Shown here in pieces: positions 20,548 through 44,782 of a stretch of 64,000 nucleotides of DNA (its first letter is position 1; every line of letters begins with the position of its first letter). The DNA is from Siphlonurus alternatus (Eukaryota; Arthropoda; Insecta; Ephemeroptera; Siphlonuridae), in contig OX463780.1 of assembly GCA_949825025.1 (NCBI GenBank), positions 27,804,118-27,868,117 on the forward strand, in the 5' to 3' direction. The position numbers and the translations under genes are program-made. The notes below the pieces were generated by a model that saw nothing but the letters and a program-made list of their open reading frames with translations, was not told the origin of the DNA and made no database searches.

Positions 20548-23500
20548 CTGTAACATTATGGAGAGTCGGTAAGACTGGGACAAAACAACAAGGACTATCA
20601 TGGACAAAGTTTGGTTTTTGAATGTTTGCTTGGTACTTCAACTGTGTGAGACGAGTCATCGTGTGAGTTTCACACTTGTTCCATGGGACTTTAAGAGGAA
20701 GAGAAATAGAGAAATATCTATTAAGATCACAGCTAAGGTATGTATAATTGTACTTCTAATTATGAAATGATAGAGACACCATCAATTCCCCATGCAGGCA
20801 TGCAGGAAACTTATTCTAAAATAAAGAAATTGTATTCAAAATACTTAAGCTACCCAGTAATTTAATTAATTTTGTGCTTTTACTCAAAATTTTATATATA
20901 TTTATATATATATATATATTACTTCAAGTTATTAAGATAGTGTTTTAATGTTATTCTGACGGAAATGTAGCAAAACATACTAAAATGAATGTAAAATATT
21001 CTAAAAGTCCTGTCTTCTTATTAAAAAAAAATAATAACAATAAAAAAAAACGAAAGAAAGTAAAAGAAATTAATGTTTATTCTATTTAAAGAGTAGAAAA
21101 GGAAATCTGAAATAAAAGACGTTCCGCTGAGTTAAAAGTAAGGAAATCTGTTTCCCTCTGTAATCCCAGCCTTAGCGCGTTGAGCGGAGATTGAAAAGGG
21201 CGGAAGGGAGAAAGCAATGTTTAAACGTCTGTCTCTTTTCACACACTCTTTCTTTCTCTTTCTCTCACTCTCTTTCTCTTTTATAAGGCGCTCAGTGTCC
21301 ATGACTAGAGTTTAATGTACAACGCTAAATCTTTCTAATGTTTACGCTGCAACGTCAAATACCGTTAAAACATTGCCATTGTGCAGCCAACAACATGATT
21401 TTTCATGTACTTTTCTCTGAATGAATGACCTCGTAACAGTTTTTCTTTATTTAGGTATGTACAATGTTATATATATTTCACTGCTGCATAATTTACATCT
21501 ATCACGGTAGTAACTATTATGAATATAATTAAACAATATGTCAAAGTATTATAAAAGTTCTGTGATGAAGTATGTGGAAAGAATGCATTGAAAAATGTGT
21601 TCAGTAAGAATTGTTAAAATTTTAAAACAGTCATATAATGATGGTATATAGAAAAGCAAATTATTTAAAATGTAGAAAAAAAAATTAAATAACGCTTCAT
21701 ATTAGGTGTATTTTTACGTGATATCAATAATTTTAATGAAAATCGGACTTATATTTTGATAAAATACTTACAAATCTCTTTTCAACTTATTGAAATACCG
21801 TATAAATACAATGTATAGCACCAAATAGCGAATAAATCACATGAATGGTTATTTGCGGGCATCTTTTTTTATTGAATCCTTTCTACGTAGGCTTTTTGCC
21901 GGGCATGCATGTACAAAACGTTGCCTAACGTGCCAGGGGCTTTGCACCTCGCGCGTGAATGTCGACTTGCAATCATCCAGTAAGCTTTATTAATGGTCAT
22001 TTTTTCAGAATAAAATGTTTATATAAATATTTTTCTATTTTGTACTGTATCGTATTGAAAATTTATAGCTTTCAGTGTAATTTATAATATTTTTTTTTTA
22101 TGTTTTATGATAAGCTTTTAAATTTGCAGAAAAGCTAAACTTTACTATTTGTAATAACTAATAATATTTGCAAATATTTTGACAATTTTAAGTTTTAAAC
22201 CTGCATTAATTGTGTTTTAATTTATACGTTAAATAATTAATTAAGCTATTAAAATTGCCATTTTTATATATTCTACAGTAGAATTATCATCTTTCTAAAA
22301 AAAATTAACACATTTAAAACAAAAAATCTCTATATACACATACTACATGTCTGGAGACCACTTAAATATCTTCGCGTTATCTTTACGTATATAAAGTGCA
22401 TACAAGGTTCTTTGTCTTTTTTTTTTTAGAACATGTTCGTTTTATTATAGCGGCTAGTAACGATAAACTTTATACCTGCAGACGTAAGGGATTACTGTAA
22501 TTGCTACTGAGCTTATGGCCCATTGATTCTGGTCCAGAGGCCAGCAAGGAAGAGGCGTGACAATCTCATGGTGAGCGATGGCAGTTTGCCCACCTCGGTC
22601 GCATCTTTTGTCTCTCGCTTAAATGCCCCGCGGGTGTTGCGAGTAAGTGACCGCTTTGTCTAGTTTCAATATATATACGACTTATAGTGAAAAAAGATAG
22701 GCCGTTAAATGACAAAAGATAGTGTTTAATAGTGACAGATTTCTCTCCTCCCTAAATAGTGAATATAAATTGATTTGAGTTGAAGTAATTTTATTGTTTT
22801 ACTGTTGGTTATTATTATATCACGGTAGCTTTTAAACAGATTTTCAAATTATCTTAACCCTAGTATTAAATAAGTCCAGCAATGATTTAATTCCAATTGT
22901 TAGAACTTATTAATAAAGACAACGAAATAATCTGATGATATAATAAAATTGTCTAGCTTCAATTTTTTTTTGATAACTTTTCATATTTTATTTTTTTTAA
23001 AAAATAAAAAGCCTTTGTAATATTTTTATAACATTTTTTTAAACACTCAATCTTTTCTTATTGTTTTCTTTTTAAAATAAATATTTTCATAAAATATATA
23101 AAAAAATTCTTCTTTGTACTATTTTTATCTGAAGCTCTAAGCGTTTTTCTACATCACGAAAGGTTTTAAAAAAACACTTTTTGTTATCTAAATCTTGAGG
23201 CGTCCGATCAGCTCAGACCTTCCATTGGCTTCTCTAAAAACACTATAAAGTTTGGCCCAAGGAGTTTTGTCTTTCCTGAACCAAGACTGAGGTTCGGTCA
23301 CGACGGTAAAATGTTGAATGGTTGCAACGATGGTGGTGGCCGTAAGCAATCAATGACCCGAAGCCTCACAGCAGCAGAGACGTCTCACAGAGTATCAGTT
23401 ACGTCCGGCCGTCCAGAGAAGGTTCTTATCAGCAGCTCTTTGTGTTGTTTGCCGGCGTGCTGACTTCCTGACGCCACCAACGTCATATACAAGTATATAC

Positions 23501-25894
23501 ATATCGCAAAAGCGCGGCAAGAGAGAAAAACAAAATAACAATGTTACACACCTAAATTTAGCTCTTTGATGTTTTTTCCGTGTTTTTTTTTTTTTTTTTC
23601 AAATAAAAAAAAAAAAACATTTTTTTCCCCTGTACATACAGTATGAATGAGAAAGAAAGGTTAAATGCAATATTATTATAATCTGGGGAGTTTTGTTTCG
23701 CTATAGAATCTGAATAGAAAACATTAATTATGTTGAATAATATTATTTAACACGCACTTGTCAGAATTAGCATAACTATGTATAGAGAGCTTCTTGCATT
23801 AATATGGTAGTAAAATCTCGATTTAACATTGATTGCTACATTGTTTGCTATACCCTATATGGTTTAAAATAGGTCGGGTACGTTAATACGAGACTGGCCA
23901 AATAAACGAGCGGCCGTGTAGAGTGGTGTACAAACACAGGCCCGGTAATTGTTCAGCAAATTGAGGGGGCGGGGCAGGCACACGTATGTCCGCCGCCATT
24001 GTTTACACGTGGCCAACACATAAACACCGTACAACAATTCTGGATGACAACAAAATATGTTAGTATGTAATAATGGAAGATATAATGTATTATTATAATA
24101 TTATTTGTACATTCTATAATTATTATTTATCATTTTATAATAAAACCTAGGCTTTAATGAATCAAAATGATGTAAATGTTACTTCATTTTTTTATATTAA
24201 ATATGGTGTTTTATAAATTATATGATCTGTTTGTATTTATATAGTAATGATATTGTTTGATATTTGAAACATTTTGCCATGACAACAATTTATATTTAAT
24301 GGGAATCTATGCATGGTACTACATTTACCAAAAATACTAATGATATTGATAAAGATATTATTAATATCTAATAGGCAGCAGGAGAGTTGGAAATCCATTT
24401 CTAATCGTAATCAACTACTTTTATACAGTACGTTATTTGAGCTGATAATTTCAAATATTAAAGATAATGAATTGTGGAGAAATATTTTGTAACTGGAATT
24501 TTTTACCTAAAAATTTAGAACATTTGAGTTTGTGTAGATTAAATTTTTTTCTTCTAATCAGAACTCGAAAGAGTGTAAAACACACTGCTGTATTATCCTG
24601 TCAAATTTGATATAAACTAGATGGAAACCCAATACTGTGAGTATTGCGTGAGGTTGAGATTAGAGTTGTTGACGATGGTTCTATGTTTACTTTGCTAGTT
24701 ATTAACTGATACGAAGAATTAAACAGGGTTGATTGTGTAATTTTCTCGCAATTAAAAGATAATAAAAAGTTCTATAATAATGATTCAAACATCTGTAAAA
24801 TTAAAAGATCTCTACGTGTAAGTAAATAACTTTTTAAATAAAATATATAGATATTAATATAGTTCGTGAAACCAGAGAATATAATTTATTTACTCTGGTG
24901 AAACCTTTGAAAAATACAAATTAATTAAATTATTCTATTTATATATATAGCATATGATAGATTGATATAGAATATAAAATAAAAATATATTGGAAATTAA
25001 AATAAAATCATTATATCATTTAGAGCAGAATTAAAATTATTTATTATAATAAAAGTGAAAAAAATATATATATAATTAAATAACATCAATACAAAAATAT
25101 TTCAATTTAAAATATCATGTTAAGTGAACTGAGATGGAAATTAATTTTATTTCTCTTATTCTTCAGTGAGATTTATTTGAGCCAGTAAACATACAAGCTG
25201 TTGCCTCTCTGAATTTAGTCAAAGAACAGCTAGCAGGTATATACATGCTGAAGAGATCAATCATAATGCGATTCGAGTTTAATTCAATCGTAGCATGGAA
25301 AAGTATTCAAAACGTCGTCGTCTGCTGAAACGTTACAGGAAGGAAATACAGAATGGAGAAGAAAAAAAAATAAAGAAAAGCTTTAAACTGCCTTCAAGGT
25401 AAAAAAAAAAAAAAAAAAACTTTTTAAACCGAATCAAGTTTACTTAAAAAAAAAACTTGGTTAGAAAATAAAATAAATGCTTTCCTTTTTTAGGGGAAAA
25501 ATATATAGTGGCATTGAAATGCTTTCATAAAGTACAAGATTTGCTTATAATGTTTAAAATCAGTTATTCAAAATATTGACTGAAAGATTTTTTTTTTTTT
25601 TTTTTTGTTAAGTGTAAGAAATTAGTTTATAGGGAAATTTATAGATTTTTTTTTTTATATTAGTGAATATATTAATACACTGATTTTAACATGCATATGC
25701 ACATAATATAGAAAACCATATATAAAATTGTATATATTATATAATATATTTTGTACATATATATAATATATCATTTCATTTTTATCCAGAATAAGAAACA
25801 TAAAAAATTGTTTGTTTGTTTTTTTTTGTTTTTTTAATGAAATTTTATTTTTCTTCGCCATAATATAATTCTTAATACTAATGTACGTATAAAA

Positions 25895-26058
25895 TGGGCG
25901 CGATTCACGAAGCAATTATCCAAAAAGATGACCAGCGTTCTTATGCTATATAATGTATCCACATTTAATGTCATTGAGTCAGACAGTTAGGCTAACGCTA
26001 ACCGTGGTCGTGGTTAGTGACAAACCTGGTTATCTACATGCTGTCTTGAATCGCTTCC
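25895..26058. mobile_element. Palindromic MITE, GATTCACGAAGC family, diverged copy
   Basis: The left end is GGGCGCGATTCACGAAGCAA; the right end has ACAAACCTGGTTATC and CTTGAATCGCTTCC. The interior has diverged from the 14235-14373 and 44783-44923 copies. Confidence 0.6.
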
Positions 26059-27111
26059 ATTACTGCAGTACTGAGAAGTTAGGAAGGTTTGTCATGTTAA
26101 TATTATTAAGTTTTAAATAATACAATAATGCACAGAAAGAATTAAACGCTGCTTCTTCAGATTCATAGTTTTCTAAATGTTTTGCTATATTATTATTTCT
26201 TACTGAAAGTACCGAAGAGGAATTTTCAGACGTATTTACATAATTGATTATATAGCCCGAAGTAGGAACATCGTTATCAAGTCTTTAGTTCCTCTTGTTC
26301 TTGCAATGAAATTATAACACAACAATTTAATTAATGAAAACATTGTCGTTAACTTAATTGGGACTAATGAGCAAAGACTTCATCTGATAGAAAAAGATTT
26401 GTTTTAAGACTGTGAAGAAATGAGCTATAGAAGTAAGCGAAGAAGAAAAAAAATATGGAAACTTGTCTATTTTTTTTCACTTACTTCGTTTCATTTTTAT
26501 TGTTATTATAATTTTATATCTTTTGTGAGTAAATAATATTATAAATCATGATCTAAAATTGCAAATTCAATAATTTATTCCACATTGATTTTATACATTA
26601 AAAATGATTTGACACTATATTTTTTTTTTATGTACGTGACGATTACAATGTTCGTGCTGTACAACAAAAACTTATAAAGAGGTGGATTTAAAAAAAATAA
26701 AATGTTGAAAATGTTCTCCAAACTATGACATTGATCTCAACGAACAAACAACAAATACTACCAAACGATTTAATATTCCACAATGTTTATTCAATACAAG
26801 CTGAGAATTTTATAAACGTTTAGTAATCCAATTGGATCAAACACGATAGATAACTTGTTTTACAGATTTTTGTTTTTAATATGAAATATATTAGCTGTCA
26901 ACAAAATATTGTCATCTAAAGAGGTAATTATTACATGGGAAGAATCATACATATGTCGTGTTTTTTTTTATCAATAATTATTAAGCTTCCTTTGAATACA
27001 AAGAATGAAAATAAATGTTTTATGAAAAATATTTTTATATTGCAAAGCAGTAGTTTCATCGGTTTAGCTTTTAATTTATTAAAAAATACCGTAAAATAGA
27101 TACGTATAACC

Positions 27112-27120
27112 TATATATAT

Positions 27121-27180
<60 letters not shown>

Positions 27181-27184
27181 TATA
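27112..27184. repeat. (TA)n microsatellite with two interruptions
   Basis: TA run broken by TTA near 27121 and by a G at 27171. Confidence 0.95.
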
Positions 27185-29783
27185 CCTGATAAAATTCTGC
27201 TGTATATAGGCGGAAAAGTCGCAACTCTTCACGTAGGATTTCATTTATATTAAATAAAATAAAATGAAAAAAAAAAATAACATGCATAAAAAAGATGAAC
27301 GAATATGCAACGATGCTGTTATGCATTTCAATACAGTACAGAGGGTACAGACTAAATATACTGTACATGCATAACATATTTTAAATTTTATAATAAGCTA
27401 TTAACTCTCTTTTAATGTTTTGTATTTCGATTAAAATTAATTTTATTTGTTCTTGTTTTTTTATTATTAATTCTAGTATTTTAAATTTAATTGGGGAAGG
27501 AGAGAAATAAGAAATTTACTTGCATAATTTATAAATATCTCTTTTTAAATACCTGCGGCAGTAATTTGAATATATTAACATTAATTAATCCAAACAATAT
27601 AATATAATGAAATATCCCATTATTTTTCAAATATTATAAAAATTAAGAGAATTTTACAATGACTGAGAAGAATGTATATACGAAAGGTAAACTGTACAGC
27701 ACTTTACATTTATTATTAACTTACAAATATTTTATTCATTCAGTGTCCTCTCCACTTCTTGTTTGTTATTACCCGTATAATGTGGACCGTATATAAAAAG
27801 AATAAGAAATGTGGAGCAAGAATTTCAGGTCACAAGGTCTCTGAAAGTCGGTCTAAAAAGTGAACCCTTGTCACCAAAATTTCTACTAAAAAATTTAATG
27901 CATTAGTAGGTATAACGTCGCATACAAAGAAGGTACTTTGGTGCAGATGTTGCGAAAGACAACACATCCATATTTATAAATGATACTAGCTGTAATTTGC
28001 TGTGTGATAGCTATAAGCCAGTCAAACTTGTAAAATTTTTAGCAGTAGAAGCTTTTATTATAAAGATAATTAAATTTGGGTATTTTTTTTTACGATGAAA
28101 TATACCTGCATGGTTATCAAATGATGAGAATCCTGCCCATATTATTAATGTAAAAGGAGTAATATTTCAAGAATATAACATCGATCATTTTATAAGATGT
28201 TATAGATATAAAATTTGAAATAAAATTACAATAAAAAATTCAATATGATGATAAAAAATTTTGTAATCCAGAATAATTTTCAGATAGGCATCGATCTTCT
28301 TATGCAAGTAAATGGTAAACCCTCACGAGTCGAAGTATAGTCGAAATATACTAGTGTAGTCGAGTTTTTCAAGCATAGAAGAATTGTATCTCATCTGAGA
28401 GAAAAAACCAATATCCTTCCGCCACCTGCCATCATGCACGCTTCAATGCACTTACATATACAGCATTAGGATCGACGAACCGGCATGTAGACACCAGTCC
28501 AATACATACACAGACATACTTTGATACACGGTGAGTGGAAAAATTCCATGTTGGAGGAGACAGAGAGAGAGAGGACATGTGGGAGGTATCGGAAATTGCA
28601 CACGTTGAATGGAAAAGGCGACGTGTCACAACATTTCCCACTCAGAATGTGGACTTGTACAGTTCACTACAGTCTTTCTTTTTATATACATATAAAAAAA
28701 TCTAAAAAGAAATAAAAACACATGACCAATAAACCCAACTGTGCAGGTAAATGGAAAAAGCATATGTACGTCAAATGTACTGAGCATAAAATAAATATAT
28801 AAAACATAAAACAAACAATATTTACAAATAAAGTAAATATTGTCTGGATGTAATATAAAGTTGAATGTAATACAAAATGTGGAACATAACAAAAAAATAT
28901 AAGATTTTAGTATAGATTGATTTTATATATTATAAAATATATCTTTATATACATAAAACTCATGACAGTGCATTTGCTGAAAATACCAAGTAATGCACAC
29001 AATTCTTCAAAATATTAATATTAAAGCAACAAGAGAAAAGCTTGAAAGTTTTAATCTGAAAACTATTATTAGAGTACAAAGTAATTTCACAGAAAAATAT
29101 TTTAGCATGAAATACAAATTTTCATAACTTTTACCGCTTTTTATATTATAGGCATTTACGTATTGAGATTGTAATTTTAATCTCATTTCAGCCATGTAAA
29201 TAGTAATAGTTCTACTACTATTTACTATACTAGCTATATAATCTAATATTATCGTCACTCTACCTTCCAGATACATTTTGTAGTCCATATCCATATTACA
29301 ATACATTATAATATTTACCTCTAAACATTAAGTATGTTAGGAAAAATAAATATCTACTGAATTCTTTATTTTTTTTTAATGAAAAAAAAAAAGACTTTTT
29401 TTTAGCATCTGTACGTCATTTTGATTGACATGAGAGTAAGCATTATCAGGATTGTACATTTTATATAGAGGGGTAAAAATCTATGTAAAATTGGGGCATT
29501 ATCGATACATAATTTTTTTTTTGTGAAGTAGAAAAACGTTGAAGATGTTAAGTGGGGGTGATTTAGTGTTCACCCTTCTACTTAGTGCGAACTATCTACA
29601 GTAATTCATGCGTGACTTGGGTGCTAAGTGGCGCGTGAGCTGCCCCTGATGAGCCAATGGCTGATGCAGGTGGTGCTGCTACGAATATTGGTTTTCGCTC
29701 CAGCCTAAGTGCGTGGTGCAGCTTGTCACTTAACCTTATAGCGATATTCGATAGGAAGAACGCCCGATAATAATATTCGTGGG

Positions 29784-30220
<437 letters not shown>

Positions 30221-30571
30221 TAATGAAAATCTCACTTCATATTAGCTTCAACAAGAATTGATTTCCATTACAGATTTGATATTACATTTCTATGCAAAGA
30301 GGTTTTGGTTAATCCAGTTTGTAACCCACACCATGATGGGTATATGAGGTTTGGAATGTTTAATAATGCTTCAAGGACTGTCGCTACAGCGGTATCCACT
30401 CTGATATGTGTGGTTGTGGAAATGCCACTCATTAAGGGCTTATTATGGTCACGTGATAGTATCGGGCTGCAACCTACGTGTGTTTGCACATTCTTCTATA
30501 TTATAGAACCCATCGGTGATCAATATAAAGTAGGATGCAGAAGATAACCGATCCTCATTTATTTAAGGGAG

Positions 30572-30894
30572 GAATGGAGTATTGACCTCAATTTTTTTTA
30601 TTGCAGAAATGGATAGAGCGTGCAAAGTTATGCTACCCTGATTTTTTCGGATTTTTTTAGAGCCCGGGAACTATTTTTAAAAATTATTGAAAGATCTTTT
30701 TGTAACATCACGAGACGCCGCTCCTTAAGAAAAAAATATGACTTGCCGCCTCGTGACGTCACATAAAGGACTTTCAATAATTTTTTTAAATATAGTTCCC
30801 GGTCTCTAATAAATCTGAAAAAAAATCAGGGTAACATAACTTTGCACGCTCTATCCATTTCTGCAATAAAAAAAATTGAGGTCGATACTCCATT
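30572..30894. mobile_element. Foldback MITE-like element, arms of about 150 bp
   Basis: The ends AATGGAGTATTGACCTCAAT and ATTGAGGTCGATACTCCATT are inverted. Inward come TGCAGAAATGGATAGAGCGT / ACGCTCTATCCATTTCTGCA and GCAAAGTTATG / CATAACTTTGC. The pairing continues to the centre near 30730 (ATTGAAAG / CTTTCAAT, CCGGGAACTA / TAGTTCCCGG). No transposase. No clear target-site duplication. Confidence 0.8.
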
Positions 30895-31663
30895 GTAATA
30901 GAATTATAACAAAATGTAAATTAATTCGTTTTCATATTAATTAATAACCTATTATTACAAAATATTAAACCTAGCTTTCTAAGTAAATATATTTAATATA
31001 AATTAATAATATTTTATCTCGCCAGGGTATTCGCAATAATTTAGTCTACTATATATTATATATATTAGCTCGTTAATTATTCATATTAAAAATACATATT
31101 TTGTGTGTGTAAATCAATTCTGGTGTAATCACCATAAATGAGTATATTACAATTATGTAGTGTATTTTTATAATTATTACAGTATATAATATTATATATA
31201 ATTATATATTATATGACAAATTTTACTCGCTGTCAGTAATGAAACAAATTAACACTTGAAATGTCTTTCACTTAAAATAAATTTCAACATTTAATCCTCA
31301 TTTAAATGAAAAATGTCACATGCATGATTTTTTTTTTTTTTTACATATTACACTCAATTATAATAATTATTATATTTTATATATTCCATAAGCTTGAATG
31401 ATTGCAAATTAATGCAAAATTAATGATGATCAAAATTAATATCTTCATTAAACATAAATATAAAATCTACAGTATATAATTATATACAATATTATTTACA
31501 TTATTAATTACGAATGTTATAAATATTATTCACTGTTTATAATAAATAATCCCATTAATATAAAACATATGATTTAATAATTATGATTTTAACTTAATAG
31601 AAAGATGAAAAATATTTTATAATAAAACAATTTATTTTTATTTGGTTCAAAATTTCTTGACAT

Positions 31664-31834
31664 GTACGGTCAAATTAATTTTATATTCTTATCAGAAGTA
31701 CCCGGAAATGAGTGGCTTCTGGCATTTTATTTTAAAACTTTATAGAGAGGTTCTGACATGTTTGCGAATTTTCAAACCTGAAATATGAACAGGAGGGTCA
31801 CTTCCGGCGGGAATATAAAATAAATTTGACAGTA
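31664..31834. mobile_element. MITE-like element (CCGGAAGT family, copy 2)
   Basis: The ends TACGGTCAAATTAATTTTAT and ATAAAATAAATTTGACAGTA are inverted near-copies of each other and of the 8099-8311 element. The interior keeps CCCGGAAATGAG and CACTTCCGGCGGG. Confidence 0.65.
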
Positions 31835-33004
31835 TCTCTGTACAATTGTCCAATCAGCAGATTATTTTGTGTTGGTTATAACGAGATCGAATACGTGATC
31901 ATTAAAATCTGTCGGCACTTCATCACGGTTATTGCTGTGCATCTGGCAATTCATAAATTTTAACTACAGTACATGATAAAGTGTTATAACTACAATACCA
32001 TACAAAAGCATGGCACTTATTGACAAATGAAGCACGAAATTCGTGATACGAAAAATTCAACGTGATCAAAGTTTATAATGAATAAATAATGGTTGAATAT
32101 ATTATTTTTAACTGTAAAATAGCTTGTGGTTACATGTATGGTGTTAATTAATTATTCACCATATAAATTAAAATTCATAATATGTTTATAATGGTTTTGT
32201 TATTACATAACATTTATAATTACGTTAATTTTTATAAATTTGCTTTTGTCCAAGTTGATAATTTGATTTCAACATTTATATAGCTATATACTTGTATACA
32301 TGACTCAACATGAGCTATTGAGATAATAAAGAATATAATTGTTATATATTTTGTAGCTGTGACACGAAAGCTTATTATCAATATATGCAACGGAAGAAAA
32401 TGACCTTTAGCTGCAATATTATTATATCATATCGTGTTTTTCATATATTTTTGATAAACAGAATTACAACAAGTATATTATATTTTTATAAAGTTAAAAA
32501 ATATTTATTTTAATAATAAAATTAAAAATAAAATAAACAAATATCATGCAGAGAGAATTGGATAACTATATTACAGCTGATGGTATACAGGTAATATACT
32601 GTATTATTATTATACATAAAACGTTATAACTGTGAAACATGTAAAATGTAATAATGTACAGTGTATTAAAACGAAAATAAACAAAATTATTCATCCGGAA
32701 TAAACAAACAAATATTCATTTCTGTAAACATTGACTTTATTATTTTTGATTGCATTTAAAATATTAAACAGTTTAAACAATATAAATATAAAATTACTTA
32801 AGGTTTATAATTCTATGCTAAAAACATTAAAACTAAAAATTTATGAATCATATTTCAATATTATAGCAACAATAAAGTACTTGAAAATGGTAGAGGTTTA
32901 ATATCCCTATATTGCACTATGAACAGGAAAAGCAGAGCAAAAAGTTGGTGGAGAGCCTCTCATCGCGTTCTATATTATTTCCTACTTCGTCAATATTGGC
33001 TTCC

Positions 33005-41738
<8,734 letters not shown>

Positions 41739-41805
<67 letters not shown>
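41739..41805. repeat. (TC)n microsatellite preceded by poly-C
   Basis: A C-rich tract (from 41721) leads into about 33 TC units. Confidence 0.97.
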
Positions 41806-41810
<5 letters not shown>

Positions 41811-43257
41811 AGATATGCATATATACGATTTTAAAATTTAATTAAAAAATAATCACGAGTTAAATTCATAAATTATACATATACTTTTAGTATTAATGCA
41901 TGAAAATCAATACATATATTATTGAATTGAACGGAAAATTCATGTTAGTTCCCTTTCTTTTATATAATTCATAACAAACATGTTATACAGCACCCGCAGA
42001 GTATAAATATAGTCATTGAAGATTTGATAGTTAAAATCCCTTCCAAATCATTCAGTATATAAAAATACATCCAAAGTGGATAGGTGTACATTTCCTCTTG
42101 TGAATTCTTCACTCTCAACCCGATTTTTTGAGTGAACATTGCTGCTGATGCTAATCTCTCAATTAAATGAATGATGGGAATCGTATATATGTATACTTTT
42201 ATTGTTGAATTTTATCAATTTATAATATTTGATATCATAATATAGAGAATTGGGAAAACTTTTTGTAAAACAAAATAAATTTTGATACTAAATCTATATA
42301 AAAGTATATTATTTTATTTAAATAAATAGATATTAAAAAAATCTATACCAGAGCATTGAATTAAAAAGCAACTGATCATACATTTTTAATATAATTAATT
42401 TTAATCTCAGTTTTTGTAGACAGAAGTAAAGATTTTTATTCTGTACCGCCATCACATGTCACAGCATGTCACTCGTATTGTGTAAATGGTGCTCATGCCA
42501 GATGTTACAAGTGTGTTGTTATTATATCGATGTGAGATATTATAAAGGTAAACTGACAGAGACAAAATAATATATGACAGCAGAACAGTGTGATATTTCT
42601 CCTGTGACATTGCAGCTAAGTCACTTTTACATGAAACTTTGAATTACTTTAATTTTTTATTTACTCCCATCAGAAAGGTGTTTTAAATTTTTAACAATTA
42701 ACCAAAATTAAAGTAAGCACCATTTATTGCAAACATTCAAGTGCTGTATAAAATTCATTAAGATAATTTTAATTTTTGAACTACAACTTAGAACTTCCCT
42801 AGTTTCTCAAATTTAATTTTTTTTATTTTTTTGTCAAATTACAAATGCAAGTACATTTATGCATAATCAATAACAGGTATAAATTAAGCAATGTGCGCAT
42901 GGTCAAGACACGTCAAAAGGTCTATGAAACATAACGTATTCAGTTGTATGATTTTTACTGCAAAAAGGCTTAAATTTTTCATTAATAATTAATAAAAAAA
43001 TGGTTTAAACAATTGCCTGAAATTTTGATATTTATGAGCATCGCATATAATCATCAAAATTACGTTTAACTGATGCATGTAACATTAGCTCATTAGTAAC
43101 TTGCAAGGGATGATAATATGACGGACGCTTCCTCTCTCACTTGACGAGATAATTTAGCCACTGTGGACGTCATTTCAGCCCCCATATGATATCATAATAT
43201 TGCCTTTCTGTAGACCCTGTTTTAAGTTCCGTTTTATCTGACGAGCAAAGTCAAAGT

Positions 43258-43259
<2 letters not shown>

Positions 43260-43343
<84 letters not shown>
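43260..43343. repeat. (TC)n microsatellite
   Basis: About 42 uninterrupted TC units. Confidence 0.97.
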
Positions 43344-43345
<2 letters not shown>

Positions 43346-44602
43346 AATACATCCGTTATCCGATAATGAGATCTCGCTTATAATACGAAGAAGTATTATA
43401 ATGTAGTATATATTGTACGTACGTTCAGATAAAGACGAAGTAAGCATGAGCAACTTTGTTAATAGAGAGAATGAAGATGGGTTGAGTAACTAACTGATTG
43501 TAATCAAATAATATATTAAAACAAAGAATTGTAAAATTTCTATTATAATATAAGAGATTGAAGGAAGGAAATTCGAGTAGGAAAGATTTTATTAAATATC
43601 AAGTTGAACATTTAATAATTTTATTTAAATTTAAGTGATTCCTTATAATAAACTCTCTCCAAAGTTATGATGTTGAGTGCCTACAGATGCAGAACGTAAA
43701 GAAGTTAAAACTTTTGCTGATATAGACTTTGCTACAAGTCTTTATCAAATTTGTCTTTTTGAAAGTACAAACGAATGGAGTTTCAAAGGTTTCAGTAATT
43801 TTATACTTGGAGGATATTATATTTCAAAATGTACGCCTTGGTTGTTGGTTCAGCTTATGACCAAGACCACGAAGTGCAAATAAGACAACTGAAATTTCAA
43901 ATTTGCAATAAAGCTTACTTTCAATGTTTATAAAATTACAAAATAGCTCTACAGTTCATTGTACTGAGAGAGATTGGGTGCGATTCAAGATAAAATATTC
44001 AGATTTTTCAATAATCATTGTTAGCGTCAAATGACACCACGGTTATTGAAATACCTGCACTGTTAACTTTCTGCAGTCTGTTAATCGCGACCATTATTAC
44101 GATTCCAGATGGAAACAATTCCTTTAGAACTTGGTTATGTTTAAACGTATATTGTCTCGAGTTGAGTCGATATACTTTGTAAGTCTTTTACAACTGAGCG
44201 TGCGGGCTGCTACCACTAACACGTTTAGTCGTGCAAGACAATGCAGTAGGCTATAATGTAACAGCCAACATTGTAATGGGAACTTCTAGCACCTTATTTC
44301 AAAAGCCTATTTACAACATCACCGCTCTTGTTGAACTATTTTATCATTACTTTAGAAACTTGAAGTTTCTGATTTCTCTACTTTATCAAAAGATTATAAT
44401 ATACATGAGTAGATACTATGTGAGGTTTAAAACGTATGTATATTAGGAATTTCAATTTTATCACTTTCCATAGAGGCTAAGTTGTTAATTAGCTTATTTA
44501 AGTTTTAAGGTATTTCAATATTGTAAAAGAGTTATTTCAAATTATTTCCTCACCAATCTTCACCGTGTTATGATATTATGACATAGTGATGATATCTATA
44601 TA

Positions 44603-44710
44603 GGGGGCATTCACGAAGCACTTTAACCCCACTTTAGTACTCGATATAAGTTTATAATTACTATAAATTTGAGGCTAAAGTGGCGTTAAAGTACTTTGTG
44701 AATGCCCCCC
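44603..44710. mobile_element. Hairpin MITE, GGGGGCATTCACGAAGC type
   Basis: The ends GGGGGCATTCACGAAGCACT and AGTACTTTGTGAATGCCCCC are inverted, followed by TTTAACCCCACTTTAG matched by CTAAAGTGGCGTTAAA. It shares TTCACGAAGC with the neighbouring 44783-44923 element but has a distinct terminus and interior. Confidence 0.75.
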
Positions 44711-44782
44711 ATAACATTTAATGTGTTCTATTTTGCCATTTTGTAATTTATTGGCCGTTAATTAATATTGTTAAGCAATATT

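Noticed and set aside
22480..22660. Minus-strand ATG with a hydrophobic start (MRLSRLFLAGLW) as the cadherin signal peptide
   Set aside because: The frame ends in TAA after 18 codons without a usable splice donor in the needed phase.
43677..43883. Plus-strand open frame after an acceptor-like CTACAG
   Set aside because: It is 68 codons with no partner exon, no recognised domain and no polyadenylation signal; noted only inside the gene-free stretch.
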